A DNA stretch of 64,000 nucleotides from Caenorhabditis remanei (Eukaryota > Nematoda > Chromadorea > Rhabditida > Rhabditidae). Location: assembly GCF_010183535.1 (NCBI RefSeq), contig NC_071329.1, forward strand, positions 14,880,001-14,944,000, in the 5' to 3' direction. Below are positions 24,212 to 35,878 of this stretch, piece after piece. A program made the translations under genes and the position numbers. The notes below the pieces were generated by a model, which was not told the origin of the DNA, did no database searches, and saw nothing but the letters and a program-made list of their open reading frames with translations. How positions within the stretch are numbered: the first letter of the stretch is position 1; each line of letters starts with the position of its first letter.

Positions 24212-25838
24212 ATGGCTTCGGCCCGAACAGATCCCGTCCCCCGCACGAGAGCCAGCATTCGTCAAACAACTACCGTGATCAAGTATGTGGTGTAAACTTC
24301 TTCACAATAAAAATAAATCAATACATATTGTAGAATACGGATACATCTCAAAATGGTCAGAGAACGAATTGGATGCCCCAAAGTGATGCAATGCCAATGG
24401 GCACGACTGCTGGTGATAATCAAGAGACGAACTTTGAAAGAAGTCCAGGAGTTCATGATCCTGTGCAAGAAACAGAAATTGTAGTGGTAAGTACATTAAT
24501 CTGTTTCATCTGGAAGAATCTTTATTCTATTTCAGAACGAGGATGAAATTGGGACTGAACAACAATCAACAGATTTTGCCAACGGATTGGCTGTTCCACC
24601 GACTGCTGGAATTCCAAACGACAACTCGCAGCAAAACGAACAAAACTCGGAAACGCTTGTCGGGAATGTATCGAATGCCGTGAATGGTGCGGTGTCAGAG
24701 GTGAGAGACTTCGAGTATTTGCTGAGAACAAGCATTCTGGTCTAAAATTATTGGTCAAAATGAAAGAAAAGTTTTCAAGAAATTCCACGTCAGTATTCTG
24801 AAACATATGAACATTGAATATCAGAGTTCCGAAATTCCTGTTTTCGATTTTCAACTTTGGAATTATTTTGAGATGGAATTTTTGATTCTAATTTCTTTTG
24901 CTCGAACTAAGAGTTTTGTTTTTTCAGATGCATGAACCATCTGGAAGAGATCTATCAGAAGGAATCGATGCTGTGATCGGAGGAAATGACGAATCGATAG
25001 CATCTGGAGCGACGTCCTCGACTGTTTTCCGTGATAATTTGACACCGAATGTTCCAACACACACCTCACATTCAAACCTGAAAAGGAGACACATTCAGGC
25101 TTGTGCCCACCAACTCCATCCAGTACCACCAGTTCTGACTACGAATATCTCAGAGGACTTGGAAAATCTTTCTCATTAGTCAACGTTATTTTGAATGATC
25201 CAGATGATACGACGACTCTTCTAGCAGGAGCCTTGGAGTGGTACGTTAACATTGCCAGTTTCACTGTTCAAAATAACTGATATTTCTATAATTTCAGCGG
25301 TGTCATTGTTTCGAGAACTGTCAAGCTTCCATTCGGAAAAGATCGATACATTCAGTACTTCGACCTCAAAGATAAACGCGAAGAAAACAAGTTGAAACGT
25401 GTAATCAACAAGATAGCCTGGCGTTAAATTGGAGATTTAGCGAGATTGTACGTTTTTCTGAAATATTTTATCTTTATCTAATCCTCCTGTTTCCAGATAA
25501 AAGACAATTCTTCTCCATTCTTCTACCATTTTGTTAAGCACGAAGTACCCCTTCGCCTGCTGCCTCACTGCACAAAGTAAGTTTTTTTGTGATTTTAGCG
25601 TGAACAATTCGCATTTTTATAATTCAGGTTCCGTGAGCTAGGATCCTACCGCTCCATCCTCAAAAAATCGTTTTGTCAAAAGCATGTGGGATTGTGTCTT
25701 AAAGACTGGTGCTTGATGGATTCGGTTAGGAACGAAAAGGGAGAGAACGACTTGAGGGAAATCGTGAAGAAGAGAAGAAGTGACATTTCGACTGCCGTTT
25801 TGTCCAGTGGAAAACGGCCGAAACAAACTGAAAATTAA
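24212..25838 (+). CDS. unfamiliar protein gene, apparently frame-disrupted
   Basis: ATTTCAG then ATG at 24212. Exon-like blocks: 24212-24282, 24334-24486, 24536-24700, 24928-25240, 25298-25447, 25497-25576, 25628-25838. The N-terminal half is acidic and Gln/Asn/Thr-rich; the C-terminal half is basic with DRYIQYFDLK, LNWRFSEI and a Lys/Arg-rich end. Splice signals are good, but the frame jumps three times: at the exon 1-2 junction (two leftover bases meet a phase-0 exon; a GTGATC donor three codons earlier would cure this), inside exon 4 near 25060, and inside exon 5 near 25375. The last two have the same sense, as if one base were missing each time. Either a recent pseudogene or sequencing/assembly indels. 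No family recognised. Confidence 0.5.
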
Positions 25839-26245
25839 AATAAATATGTCAATAAATTTATTAATATAAAAAATGTCAATAAATTTATTAATATAAAAAC
25901 ACGAGTTTTTTTTTCAAAATTAAAGACGACAGCAGATTTTTGACGCTGCGGCTTAAAACAGAAGGAATTATAATTGTTTATTACTGAGAAAAATCGGCTT
26001 ATTATAGGTTCAAGGACAATTTTTGGGTACGCTAGAGAATAATATAAGACAAAAATACAAAATCACAATATATTGGATGAAACTTGACAAGAGTGCAAAC
26101 TAAGTCTGTGTCATTTATACTGCAGGAACGAGGCAGTCGCGATGACGTGGCGGATGAAAAGTGAAAACAGAGCAAAAGAAGAGGAAAGAGGGGACAAAAT
26201 CGGGTAAGATACCGGGAAATGGGGAGTTTCAGAGATTAAATTTTA
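25839..26245. other. spacer with a short tandem duplication
   Basis: Just after the preceding gene a unit containing ATGTCAATAAATTTATTAAT occurs twice in tandem at about 25846-25900. The rest to the next gene's stop codon shows no coding signal. Confidence 0.5.
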
Positions 26246-26952
26246 CTAATTAATACTGGAGAACGTCCGCTTCACTCCTTGACTTCGCAGCTGCCTCTGC
26301 AGCTCATTCGGGCTGGGAGCCTTCTTACAGTATCCATTGGCAATCAAGAAGTTTCTGAAGTCTCTTTCTTCTACGAAACGATTCGACCAGTTGTTTCTTT
26401 GGCTGTCGGTGAGGGACTTCCAGAGAACGGCTGAAAATTTGAAAATGAAGAATTCTAGAAACTTCGGAAAAAATTGTATGACTCACCGTGTGGATCGACC
26501 TTTCTATATCCCACGGTGCCCGGTCTGTTAGGGACATTGTAGCTCACGACTTGTTTCTCCTTCTTCCATACTGATTTGAAGAAGCAGAAAACGGACGTGG
26601 GAACTTGGATTCTTGGGATAAAATTATCGATTGGGACTGTAATAGGAGTGATGAAGAGAGATATTCAGAAAAATCTAAACTAACGTTGAGGATTTGACGA
26701 GAAGTTGCAGAAAATCATGAGGTGGAATGTGTTGGCATCGAATGTGGGATATCGAGGGGATGGTGGGATTCCGTTGACAAGATTCACCAGGTCGACGGCA
26801 GTCAATGCTATAAATTTGTATTGCTACAGTAACAATTTGATACCTACAGTAGAATGATCACCTTGTTCCAGTTCAGTATACGGTACAACCTCTCCAAACA
26901 TCATATGGAAGGTGGCCTTGACTTCATTCAAAAGATCGGCTGGAGCAAACAT
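26246..26952 (-). CDS. 182-aa member (probable) of the LFN/PQ family
   Basis: Exons (minus): 26952-26862, 26807-26685, 26636-26487, 26430-26246, total 549 nt with all three introns phase 1. The protein begins MFAPADLLNEVKATFHMMFG. The middle (about residues 72-125) carries a block with QVPTSVFCFFKSVWKK then VVSYNVPNRPGTVGYRK, followed by AVLWKSLTDSQRNNWSNRF. The last motif closely parallels ASLWESMGEDRRNEWKGHR in the gene at 49542-51271. I infer membership of the same family as the genes at 31.9-37.5 kb. Function unknown; no signal peptide or membrane segment. Confidence 0.65.
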
Positions 26953-27271
26953 AATTTCAGATTTCAGAAATAAAATATTCAGATTCAAAATAGAATAAAA
27001 CAGTAAATCATCAAGAATCAGCTATCAAAAGAGGCGGAGCAACGGGTACTGTACATTCTTGGTGGTCATTGACTTGTGGTACGAGATGAATCATTGCATT
27101 TCTCCTCATGCTTTTTCGTGTATTAATGGGTTTTTGGAGAGTGAATCGGTGATGAACGGTGATTCAGAAGTTGGAGGAGTCATTTTTTGATAAACCAAAT
27201 GGAGATCTGGAGGAAAAAAGGGGAAAGGGTACGGCCTTGGGGATGATGGATTCATAATGTCTGGATGATAT

Positions 27272-27900
27272 ATAGGTCATGGAGTCAGTTTGGAGATATG
27301 GAACGTGACTTATACCATTGGAAAGCTGAGAAAACGCTGATTAGAAATTCTTATTCAGTGTTTGCTCTCGAGACCTGGTATACGAGAAAAATAAGGTCAA
27401 AGTTTGGACCGCTGACAAGTCATTACCCTCTTGAAGTGCGAAAATTATCAGACCCAGTTTTGGCATCGAGGGCACTTCAGGCAGCCCAATTCACCGAATC
27501 CGGAAATTTAGCAATCTTCATGTGTGGACGTTTCGCCACCGGATGTTTCGCCACCAGACATTTCGCCACCGGACATTTCGCCACCAGACATTTCGCAACC
27601 AGACGTTTCGCCACCAAAAAGTCGAGAATTTCCGAAGCTTTATAGGGAAAAAAACATACCACTAGTACGCATTGATTAGGCTAATTGAAGTGATGTGCTT
27701 TTTTCCCTATAAAGCTTTGGAAATTCACCATTTTTTGGTGGCGAAACGTCTGGTGGCGAAATGTCCCGGAGCCGATTTTCTCCTATAGCAGGCGTCGAGA
27801 GCAAAAACTAACTATATATTTGAAATCAGCGTGTTCTCAGCTTTCCAATGATATAGGTCGCGACACATAACACCAAACTGAATCCATGACCTTTCCTAGT
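27272..27900. mobile_element. palindromic non-autonomous element with TTTCGCCACC tandem repeats
   Basis: Inverted terminal stretches of about 110 bp (27272-27390 and 27785-27900) share GGTCATGGA, ATTGGAAAGCTGAGAA and TTTGCTCTCGA with their complements. Inside, about 27527-27620 is a 15-bp tandem repeat (TTTCGCCACC[AG]GA with two or three variable bases), and two inverted units lie near 27737-27762. A related copy lies at 30838-31132 and an end fragment at 11650-11700. Confidence 0.6.
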
Positions 27901-28648
27901 CAGTCCTGATATTTCATTTCCAGACTGCTCCAACTATGGGACTTTTCTCATCTGAGGTTATGAACTTGAGAACTCCATTTGGACAGCCATCTAGGCGGAG
28001 AGAAAGACGGAAAGAGTAAACTGGATAGATGGTCAAAGAGCAAAAGTTCAGGAGCCTGGACATCCGGACATTGGAGTATACAGACAGAACCTTGGAAAGT
28101 CTGAAAAAAACTCGAAACCTGATAGACTTAATATTCCACATTCTATAAAAATCCTTATATCTTTTCAAGTATTCGCTTTTTTGAAAATATTGAAGACATT
28201 AAAGCGACTGCATATCTTCTTGTTTACGACTTATTTGTCTTATTCCTTCCTTATAAAATTTCTTAACTCATTATTCGCATATCCATTCTCCAATGAATAT
28301 ACACAGAAACCCCCATAATGTTCTCTGAATGTTCGACCCCCAGACCCTCTTCGTTTTTTTTCTGTTCATTCACTTCTTTCCACTGACAAAAACGTTGTGT
28401 GCCGAGTGAATCATAGCAAAAAAGAAAATAGTGTGAGTATTCGAGAGAGTCCCGACACAGTCCGACCACCCCCAGCTGTCAACACGACCTTCGAATTGGT
28501 GGCGGAGAAAAAAGAGGGAGGAGGAGAAGGAGGATTACGGTAGGACTGGACCGGAGCGAAAATTGTTTTGATGGGTTTCTTTTATTGAACCGGATATGAA
28601 TTTTAAGATAAGAAATTAAAGGAAAAGGGAACAATAATTAATATCTCT

Positions 28649-29007
28649 TCACTTCTCCAATGAGCAGCGATCCAAGAGGCGGAGCAACTCTTTGGAGTTC
28701 TCAGAAACATTCCCTCTCTCCATTCGATTGAAGAGAAACTTCGCCTTCATGTGTGCCAGACGTCCGCGTTCGGCCATTCTCTCACCGATCCATTGTATGG
28801 CGGCTGTGATGTTGATTCCAGCTAAAACAGACAATATTTTATGATTTATTAATTGAAATTAATAACCCATTTCCCCCACTAACGTTTTTGCCCGGCTTGA
28901 CGGACAAAAAGCTTGTTGCAACATTTACATTGCGTTCGTCTCGGCTCCGGACGCGTCGGATCCCTGTAGTACTTCTCTTGGAGAGTCGTGATGGGGCGAT
29001 GGCTCAT
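28649..29007 (-). CDS. 98-aa basic protein with a Cys cluster
   Basis: Exon 1 is 29007-28884, exon 2 is 28821-28649; 297 nt, intron phase 1. TTATTTCAG lies 1 nt before the ATG, a good trans-splice acceptor. It begins MSHRPITTLQEKYYRDP, then has QCKCCNKLFVRQAG, a C.CC cluster that could bind a metal, and continues as a basic helix-prone stretch (IQWIGERMAERGR, KAKFLFNRME). No known family recognised. A purine-rich region and a long gene-free stretch lie upstream. Confidence 0.6.
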
Positions 29008-30837
29008 TCTGAAATAAGGAATGATTAGTTTGAGAACGGGGTGGTTGGGATTGCTGTCTCAAACAAATTCATTTTTACGGGACTGAAGAATTAAAAGGGG
29101 CGAGGAAAAGTAAAAAGAAGATGAGCACATTGTAATAGGAAATGTTAAAGAAAGAAAACTTATGCGCATACTGTGAATTTCTGAAAATCATGAAAATTCT
29201 CAAACACTAGACTTCAAAAAGGTCACAATAAAGAAATTCTGTATGAGTTCATGATTATAGTAAGGTATCAATCACAATTCTTATAATGTTTCAAAATCTC
29301 AGTCCCTAAGTATCACGGTTCCCTGTCCATTTGTTTCATATACACAACCACACTTGCCGATCGTCCAGCTGCTTATTACCAACTTCTTTTAGCTCGGACG
29401 TCTCTCCGAATCACACAGTATTTCGCACAGAAGGAGAGAAAACGAAAAGAGAGGGCGAAGAAGTTGTTGCGTTAATGTTGCTGATGGTGGGAGGGACATG
29501 AGCTATGTGTCATCAAGGATACTTGAGATAAAAGTTTAAAGGGAAAAAAGAAGAATAAAAAGAACTAACGGGGAAATAAATCGGATTAAAAAGAAGAAGT
29601 GTTGAAAAATTGACCAACTTTGACAGCTTTTAATATGTCATTTTTTTAGTTTAAAATTAAAATTTAAAAACATTTTCTTGTATATCAAACATAGCGCTAC
29701 ATTTTTGCAGTTGACAACTTTTTGGTAGCTCCGCCCACTTTTGAGGTACGCGCCATTAAAGATAGCAGCCTAGGAGCCTAGGAATAGCTATCGGACTCTA
29801 AGAAAAACATAATTTTCAGTTGAATACCAAAAAGAAAGAGTCATTATTTGCATGTGAATATCGGCGGATCCCAAAACTTTAAAATCGTCAGAAAACGCAC
29901 AAAAAGATTGACGGTGCCTCCGGTCACTGACTGATATTCCTCCCTACACTCATGCCCACACCCTCATCATCGTTACCCAAGAAACGGAGAGAGATAGTCA
30001 TTCGTGCTCTCTGGCCTGATATTCAATGACACAATTTGATGAGTTTGTTTTTTGGCACACGTAGCTGTAGAGTATAATGGGAATGGGGGAATGGAATGGG
30101 AAAGTGAGAAAAAAGAAGAGAATGAAAGAACCGGTGGGAATGTGAAATAAGGAAAAAAATGGCAAGTCAGAATTGTTTTCAGACTTACAAGTTTATAGAT
30201 AATAATAATGCTATCTGTAACAGAACGTTTTCATCTTTCAAACAAGCGATAAACTCCTTTTTCCAGCTTCCCCCGCTCCCTAATATTAACAGAAAATGCA
30301 AATAAAGATGATAAAAAGCCCATTTTATGTCTTCGCTCCCATCGATCTCCATTTCTTTTTTAGTTTTGTTCACAAACGAATCATTTTCTTTCCCTTTCAT
30401 CTTTTCGTCATCACCTTCTTTTTCTATGTTTCCTGACGAAACGAGACCAGAAGAGAGCTAAAGGTCAGTCATCAACCTCATACACTCTGCCCTGTCTATA
30501 TCCACACCTCGTTTTCTGTTTTCTTCATACTTCTGCTCATTTCTTCCATAGAGTATCCTCTTACCGTGTCCATGTCTTGTCCTCACTCACCAGACGCCCT
30601 TTCGCTTGACCGGCACACTGTTCGTTGCGTACTTGTTGTGCTCGCATTCAATATCTTTTCGATACAATAGTGCCATGTTGACTCATTGGTTATAAGGATG
30701 ATTGCTTTTTGCAGAGTTTAAGAATAAGTTTGGGTCTGAATTCTAGAGATTTCACTAATGTAGGTGTAGATCCTGACTGTTTACTATGAGACCCCACAGA
30801 TGTCATTAAGACAAATTTTTGTTTTTGTTTTCTGCTC
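29008..30837. other. gene-free stretch, purine/pyrimidine biased
   Basis: No exon-like signal found on either strand. AG-rich tracts occur near 29430-29470, 29520-29600 and 30085-30170. It may contain upstream regulatory sequence of the 98-aa gene. Confidence 0.4.
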
Positions 30838-31132
30838 AAGTGACCTCAGAGTTATGGGACGTGGCCTATATCATTGGAATGCTGAGACAACGGTCGAGGC
30901 CTGGTATTCAAAAAAAACGAGGTCACATTTTGTACCGCCGACAAGTCATTACTTTCTTGACGTGTGGAAAATAGCAGCAGCGTGGTGTGGGTGGTAGTGA
31001 GGCGGAGACTTTGACCTCGTTTTTATTGAATACCAAGCCACGAGGGCAAAAACTGAATATATATTTGGAATCAGTGTTTTCTCAGCTTTCCGATGATATA
31101 TGCCACGTTTTATAACTCTACGGTCACTTCTC
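30838..31132. mobile_element. second, shorter copy of the 27.3-27.9 kb palindromic element
   Basis: Inverted halves share ATATCATTGGAA.GCTGAGA, AAAACGAGGTCA and the CGTGGC ends with their complements. It lacks the TTTCGCCACC tandem block of the larger copy. Confidence 0.6.
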
Positions 31133-31606
31133 TAGTAAGTTGGCTATGCCAACTAAACCTATCAACCTTGATTCAAATTTTCTTTTCTCTATCTCTCCTT
31201 CATTTCTCTATTTCATGTTCTCGTTCCCGCCGTCCCCTTGTTCATTTAAATCTCATTTTTCTTGCTTGTACCCCCCCTCCCCCAAAATCTTTTATTGTAA
31301 ACATTATTCAAATGCCCTCTCTTTGCTTTTTTATTTTGATTTTTCCGTCGGTACGACTCCAATGGGAACCTCCTTCATCTTCGCCGACAGTTTCTCTTTC
31401 CGGGCGGTCGCATGGATTTCGAATTTTGACTCTTCTCTGGTCTCTTGTTTGAAGTTAGGGTTTTTTCGAAGATAATATATTTACTTGTGATAACTTTTTA
31501 TATAGTTTAGCTCTACACCACATAACAAAACGCATCTCCTGACCGCTTCTATTGTTCGCGTGAGAATCTCAACTTCTTCTTCGCGATGTAATGGTCATTG
31601 ATAACA
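31133..31606. other. pyrimidine-rich spacer without a gene
   Basis: C/T-rich on the plus strand from about 31180 to 31450. Overlapping Ser/Phe/Pro-rich frames are composition artefacts with no splice signals or start context. Confidence 0.4.
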
Positions 31607-31882
31607 TACCGTAAATACTGTATTATAACGGCACCTGTAATAGAACGGCACCTGTATTATAACGGCACCCCATCTCTACTCAGAATCCCTTAAAATGTTT
31701 ATCAGGGGATTTTTTCTCGGTTCTGATTAGAAGCAATGTGTTTGATCACTTCTAGATCAGCAAATAGAAAGTCCAAAGAAGTTTTTTCGTTCAATTTTAA
31801 TGAGTTTCTGAAACCACAAAATTTCTCTCGGAGGCAGTTGAAAAATATAACGGCATGCCGTTATAATACAGTATTTACGGTA
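31607..31882. mobile_element. 276-bp MITE with TACCGTAAATACTG ends
   Basis: Left end TACCGTAAATACTGTATTAT and right end its reverse complement, with terminal inverted repeats of about 26 bp and TA at each outer edge, as in Tc1/mariner-type MITEs. The subterminal unit ATAACGGCACC is tandemly repeated on the left side. It sits about 60 bp upstream of the start of the next gene and may have contributed to its promoter. Confidence 0.75.
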
Positions 31883-31939
31883 TATTTGTTCATAGTTCTT
31901 ATAAACCCCAAGATGAAAAAACTATTTTCAGACTCTCCA

Positions 31940-33292
31940 ATGGATTCTGAAATCAAAAAACCAAGACTAGACGACTCTGGCAGCCTTTTTGATGGTGAGT
32001 TGGTTTTGCACGCTGGCGTTCCATCGGCGCCATGACTATTTCAGAAGATATGACCAACTCTACGTCGTCTTCTGGTACCTTGACACCGCCTCAACCCTCA
32101 TTCCAAAGCTGTAAGTTTTTTTTAGGAATGTTCATAATCAACACTAAAACCTGCAATAGAGGCGCACCGTGCTTGTTCGCAGCGGTATATCTCGGTTCCC
32201 AAAAGAAATATCAAAAAGCTGTAAACAAAAAATATAGCTTAATATTCATAGAATTCTTCTTCAGTTGAAAAAATTATCATATCTTTAAAGACTGCCGAGA
32301 TATGATGCTCCAAAATCTTTTAAGCGGGTGCGCCTCTACAGGTTTTACGGTACCATGTTTCTATTTCCAGATCTTCTCCAGTCCAATCATGAATTAATTC
32401 GAGCCCGAGGCGCGTTGCCGAGTAAGATCAGCAGTTACTCACTTCATTTATAGTTTTAAAACATATTTCAGATGAAACCTTCATCCTCCATCCACCACCC
32501 CGATTCTTTCCTGAATCAGTCCCAGTCCGCCTTATGTCTCAAGAGGATTGCCTGTGGGAACTGGCCGTGATGAACACTAAAGTGGCGGAAGTTTACAAGG
32601 AGCCCAAGTTAAGTGAGTTGGATTTTATCCTAAACTTTTGAGAGACTGATTCCATAATTATCAGATATCTGGGATCCAAAAACAAAACGCTTCAATCCAC
32701 CAGGCTGCCTCTTCAACCCCAACAAGCCCAAAAAGATTCCACAAACCGTGTTGAATCCAACGGATGGTAATCGATATTACCGGAAATGGAAGAGAACTCA
32801 AGGAGGTGGGATGCGAGATTCACAACAAATTTTTAAAAAGTGATTTCAGTATCTGCAAATGAGCTGAGCAATGAGGAAGTAGAGGAGGCACGACGTCTCT
32901 ACACCAAAGTGATTGAAGAATTCGGGAAGCAGGCGAGACTCGGTTTCATCGAAGCCATTCCGATGACGAAGCAAATCGAGCTGAAAAAGATGGAGAGAGC
33001 AGGAAAAAGTGAGTCTTAGAAGTTCTTAATCTACTGTGAAACCTGTAATAGAGGCGCCTGTTCACAGACGTGTATCTCGGTTCCCAGAGAAAATATCAAA
33101 AAGGTGCTAACTGACAAAATATAGCTTAGAATTCATAGAATATGTCTTCAGTTAAAAAATTTTTCATATCTTTAAAGACAGCCGAGATAGGAGGATCCAA
33201 AACTCTTGGTAGCAAGTACGCCTCTATTACAGGTTTCACTGTAGTTTCGAAACAAAAATCGTTTAGGAAAGACCGACGACTCATCAAAATAG
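31940..33292 (+). CDS. LFN/PQ family protein A, 212 aa, first of three tandem genes
   Basis: Exons: 31940-31994, 32045-32110, 32371-32421, 32472-32612, 32665-32805, 32850-33008, 33267-33292; 639 nt, all six introns phase 1. The ATG at 31940 follows CTATTTTCAG by 8 nt; an upstream in-frame ATG at 31912 lies before that acceptor and is probably outron. The N-terminus is acidic and Ser-rich. An AVMNTKVAEVYKEPKL block precedes the core: CLFN at about 119-122, KIPQTVLNP near 127-135, then RYYRKWKRTQ. The end is Lys-rich (RKTDDSSK). Introns 2 and 6 each contain a CCTGTAATAGAGGCGC MITE. Only 202 bp separate its stop from the next gene's ATG, with AATAAA near 33363, so an operon with SL trans-splicing is possible. 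Function unknown. Confidence 0.75.
32144..32351. mobile_element. CCTGTAATAGAGGCGC MITE, copy 1 (intron 2 of gene A)
   Basis: Ends read AAAACCTGCAATAGAGGCGC and GCGCCTCTACAGGTTTTAC. The interior contains AGCGGTATATCTCGG, a TATAGCTTAATATTCATAGA block and CCGAGATA, shared with the four other copies in the window. Confidence 0.75.
33034..33243. mobile_element. CCTGTAATAGAGGCGC MITE, copy 2 (intron 6 of gene A)
   Basis: Ends TACTGTGAAACCTGTAATAG and its complement CTATTACAGGTTTCACTGTA. Same interior blocks and orientation as copy 1. Confidence 0.8.
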
Positions 33293-33494
33293 CTGAATGA
33301 AAAGCAATTCCGGTTCCCAGTTTTTTCAATCGATTTGTTTTCAATCAAGCAACGTATAACCCAATAAAGTTATTTCTTCTTGTTTAAAAACTTCAATGTT
33401 TTTTTCTTTTTCACTTCATTGGTTTCCCTGGACCATGTTGATATCTCAGTTTCTCTTTTTTCATATATCCTTTCCATCTGCAGACTGGCCGAAC

Positions 33495-35636
33495 ATGGCT
33501 GATGAACCAAAAGGTAAATATATTTGTCAGTTTTCAACTAGTTATTGAAATAATTTATTTCAGATCCGGGCTCTTTGGACACCAAAATACTGCAATCCTC
33601 ACATGTGGTCGATTTGAAGACACCGGATTCAGAAGAACTTGGCTCTGGAAACAATTCTGGTATTCCATTCTATATCTGGTCACAAAAATATAAAACGCGC
33701 TGCCAATTTGGGAATTTTCACCGGCCAGGCTTGGGTCACAGTACAAAATTGGAAAATAAGAATTTTTTCGATGAATTTTCAACTATGTTTTAAATATCGA
33801 TAAAAACTCAAGAGTGCATAGGATTTTTGATAAAAATTTCAAAAAATTTCAAAAACTTTGAGCCGACAGGGCCGCGCCGATATTTTGCCAATCTGAAAAA
33901 TATCAATTTTCAGCTAAAGCGCCATTTCCACTAACTTCAAGTGAACCTTTTCCGCCAACTTCAAGCGACAGTGTCCTAGATTTCAATTACTTTCAGAATC
34001 GTGAGTGTTTTTTCAAAAAATGTCAAGTAAATCTCGAAGAACGTTTATAGAGTTTCACTACGACCGCTATGTGTCATCATTTTTTCCAGCTGATTTTGCG
34101 ACCCCGCAGTATCTGAGAAGACTTCTTTCCGGTGTGAGCAATGCACCAGAGCAGTCTTTTTTAATAGGTTTGAATTAAAATTTTTTGTAAATTCAAGAGG
34201 TAAAACTTGTAGATTTTGACTTAAATAGTTCTTCTCACTATCAGAAGCCAACTCTGTCCAATGAGAGCCAATTTTATTTTCCAAGCACCATCCCGAGAAT
34301 CAATGTGCCAAATATTGAAGTCAAATCGCTCAGTGACCTCCTGAAAAGTGAGTATTTTTTTAAACAGTTCTCAAAATTTACAATATTCCAGCCCTTCCCT
34401 CGTCTATGGAATTCATGACTCTCGAAGAGTACGGAACGTCATCAGATTCCCCTCCTGGATGCGATAATGTATCTAGGGAAAGTAGGCCGATCCCAGAAGT
34501 TGTCAAAACTATAAAAACGCAGGAACCAAGCGAAAAGTCGTCTTCAGCACCAGAAGAGCACTGGGAAGGCTTTCAGAGCTGTAAGTTTAATTAGATTCTT
34601 AAAATTATTATGAACATTCAGATCTTCTGAAACATAACGAGAGAGTTTTAACCGAGCTATGTTATCCACCAGGTGAGCTACTGTAAAGTTACTGAATTTT
34701 ACACATACATAAATTTCAGGTGTTAGCTTTATTGAGCATATACCGCTGCCTCCATTGACTAAATTGGGGAAGGATGAGGTAGATCCTCCAACGAAGGTAA
34801 TGACAAAGGATGAGATAAACTGGGAACTGGCGAAAATCAATGCAGGACAAGAAGAAGTTTACTTGAACCCGAAATTAAGTGAGTGATCAAAAACTATTGA
34901 AAACCGAATACCGTAAACCCTGTAATAGAGGCGCACCCACTAGCAAGAGTGTGGAGCATCCTATCTCGGCTTTCTTTGAAGATATTAAAAAATTTTTAAC
35001 TGATAACATATTCTATAAAAATTAAGCTATATTTTGTCAGTTAACAGTTTTTTGTTTCTTTTGGGAACTGAGATATACCGCTGCGAACAGGCACCGCTAG
35101 ATGCGCCTCTATTACAGGTTTCACGGTAGCCATGCCTTTCCAGGTTTGCTCGACAAGACTACTGGGAAAAGGGTCAGCCATCCTTGCCTCTTCAACATCG
35201 AGGGTCCACGACAGTTTCCCCAATTTGTTCCGAGATACCCTAAAGGTTATCAACTATTGAGAGCATGGAAAAAGAGTATTGGAGATAGTGAGTTTTCATT
35301 TTGCCACATGAAACACACAAGAAATATTTATTTAGGCCTGGAAACTATCACCGGGAGAGAGAAGATCGAGTTCATTAGTCTCGCGCACAAGTTGGCAGTC
35401 GAGCACAGAAAACAGAGAAAGCGGGGATGGATTGAGACGATTCCGTGGATGGAATGGAAAATTGAACGGAAAAAGCAACAGAAGTCTCGGAAGCCGTTGA
35501 TAAGGGAGGCGGATTCGACGATGGAGGTGAGTTATTTTATTCCGAGATTTCAGAGATTTTCCGAGAAAGAAACCAATAATAATCTCAATTACAGGTCGAC
35601 GAGGACAGTCCTGGAACATCTTCCGACATGACATAA
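33495..35636 (+). CDS. LFN/PQ family protein B, 396 aa
   Basis: Exons: 33495-33513, 33564-33659, 33914-34000, 34090-34167, 34213-34347, 34392-34580, 34622-34672, 34720-34878, 35144-35287, 35336-35526, 35595-35636; 1191 nt. Nine of ten introns are phase 1; the last is phase 0. ATCTGCAG lies 11 nt before the ATG. The first 200 residues are Ser/Pro/Glu-rich and low in hydrophobics. The C-terminal half repeats the order seen in gene A: LAKINAGQEEVYLNPKL, then CLFN at about 286-289, QFPQFVPRYP, LLRAWKKS, and a long basic helix-prone tail (HRKQRKRGW, ERKKQQKSRKP). In A, B and the gene at 53031-56014 the intron after PKL interrupts the same codon. Intron 8 holds an inverted copy of the MITE family. 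AATAAA at about 35738 follows. Confidence 0.75.
34909..35129. mobile_element. CCTGTAATAGAGGCGC MITE, copy 3, inverted (intron 8 of gene B)
   Basis: Ends TACCGTAAACCCTGTAATAG and CTCTATTACAGGTTTCACGG. The interior is in the opposite orientation to copies 1 and 2, with the AGATATACCGCTGCGAACAG block near the right end. Confidence 0.75.
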
Positions 35637-35878
35637 TCTAGTTATTTTGGGTTTTTTGATAACTTTGCTTAATATTTAAACTAACTGTGATTTTTTTTGT
35701 GATTTCTTTACCGATTGTGATACGTTTGTCGTGGTTAATAAATGTTTATAGTAAAGTTAACTACTTTGTTTTGTTTCATTGGTTGTTTCATCTCATTTCC
35801 ACTCTATTTCGACTTTTCCATTCAATGATTTCACTTTGTACCAATCCCATGTTTTAGAAATTAAAAACTTCAGCTAAA

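Noticed and set aside
27527..27620. CRISPR-like regular repeat
   Set aside because: Units are directly adjacent with no unique spacers, and the genome is animal; it is a minisatellite in a transposon.
27265..27645. 126-codon frame with FAT[RG]H peptide repeats
   Set aside because: Lies across a palindromic transposon and its 15-bp tandem repeat; the peptide repeat is a by-product of the DNA repeat.
31093..31475. Two overlapping Ser/Phe/Pro-rich frames over 110 codons
   Set aside because: Produced by pyrimidine-rich sequence; no splice acceptor at the start, no second exon, and they compete in two frames.
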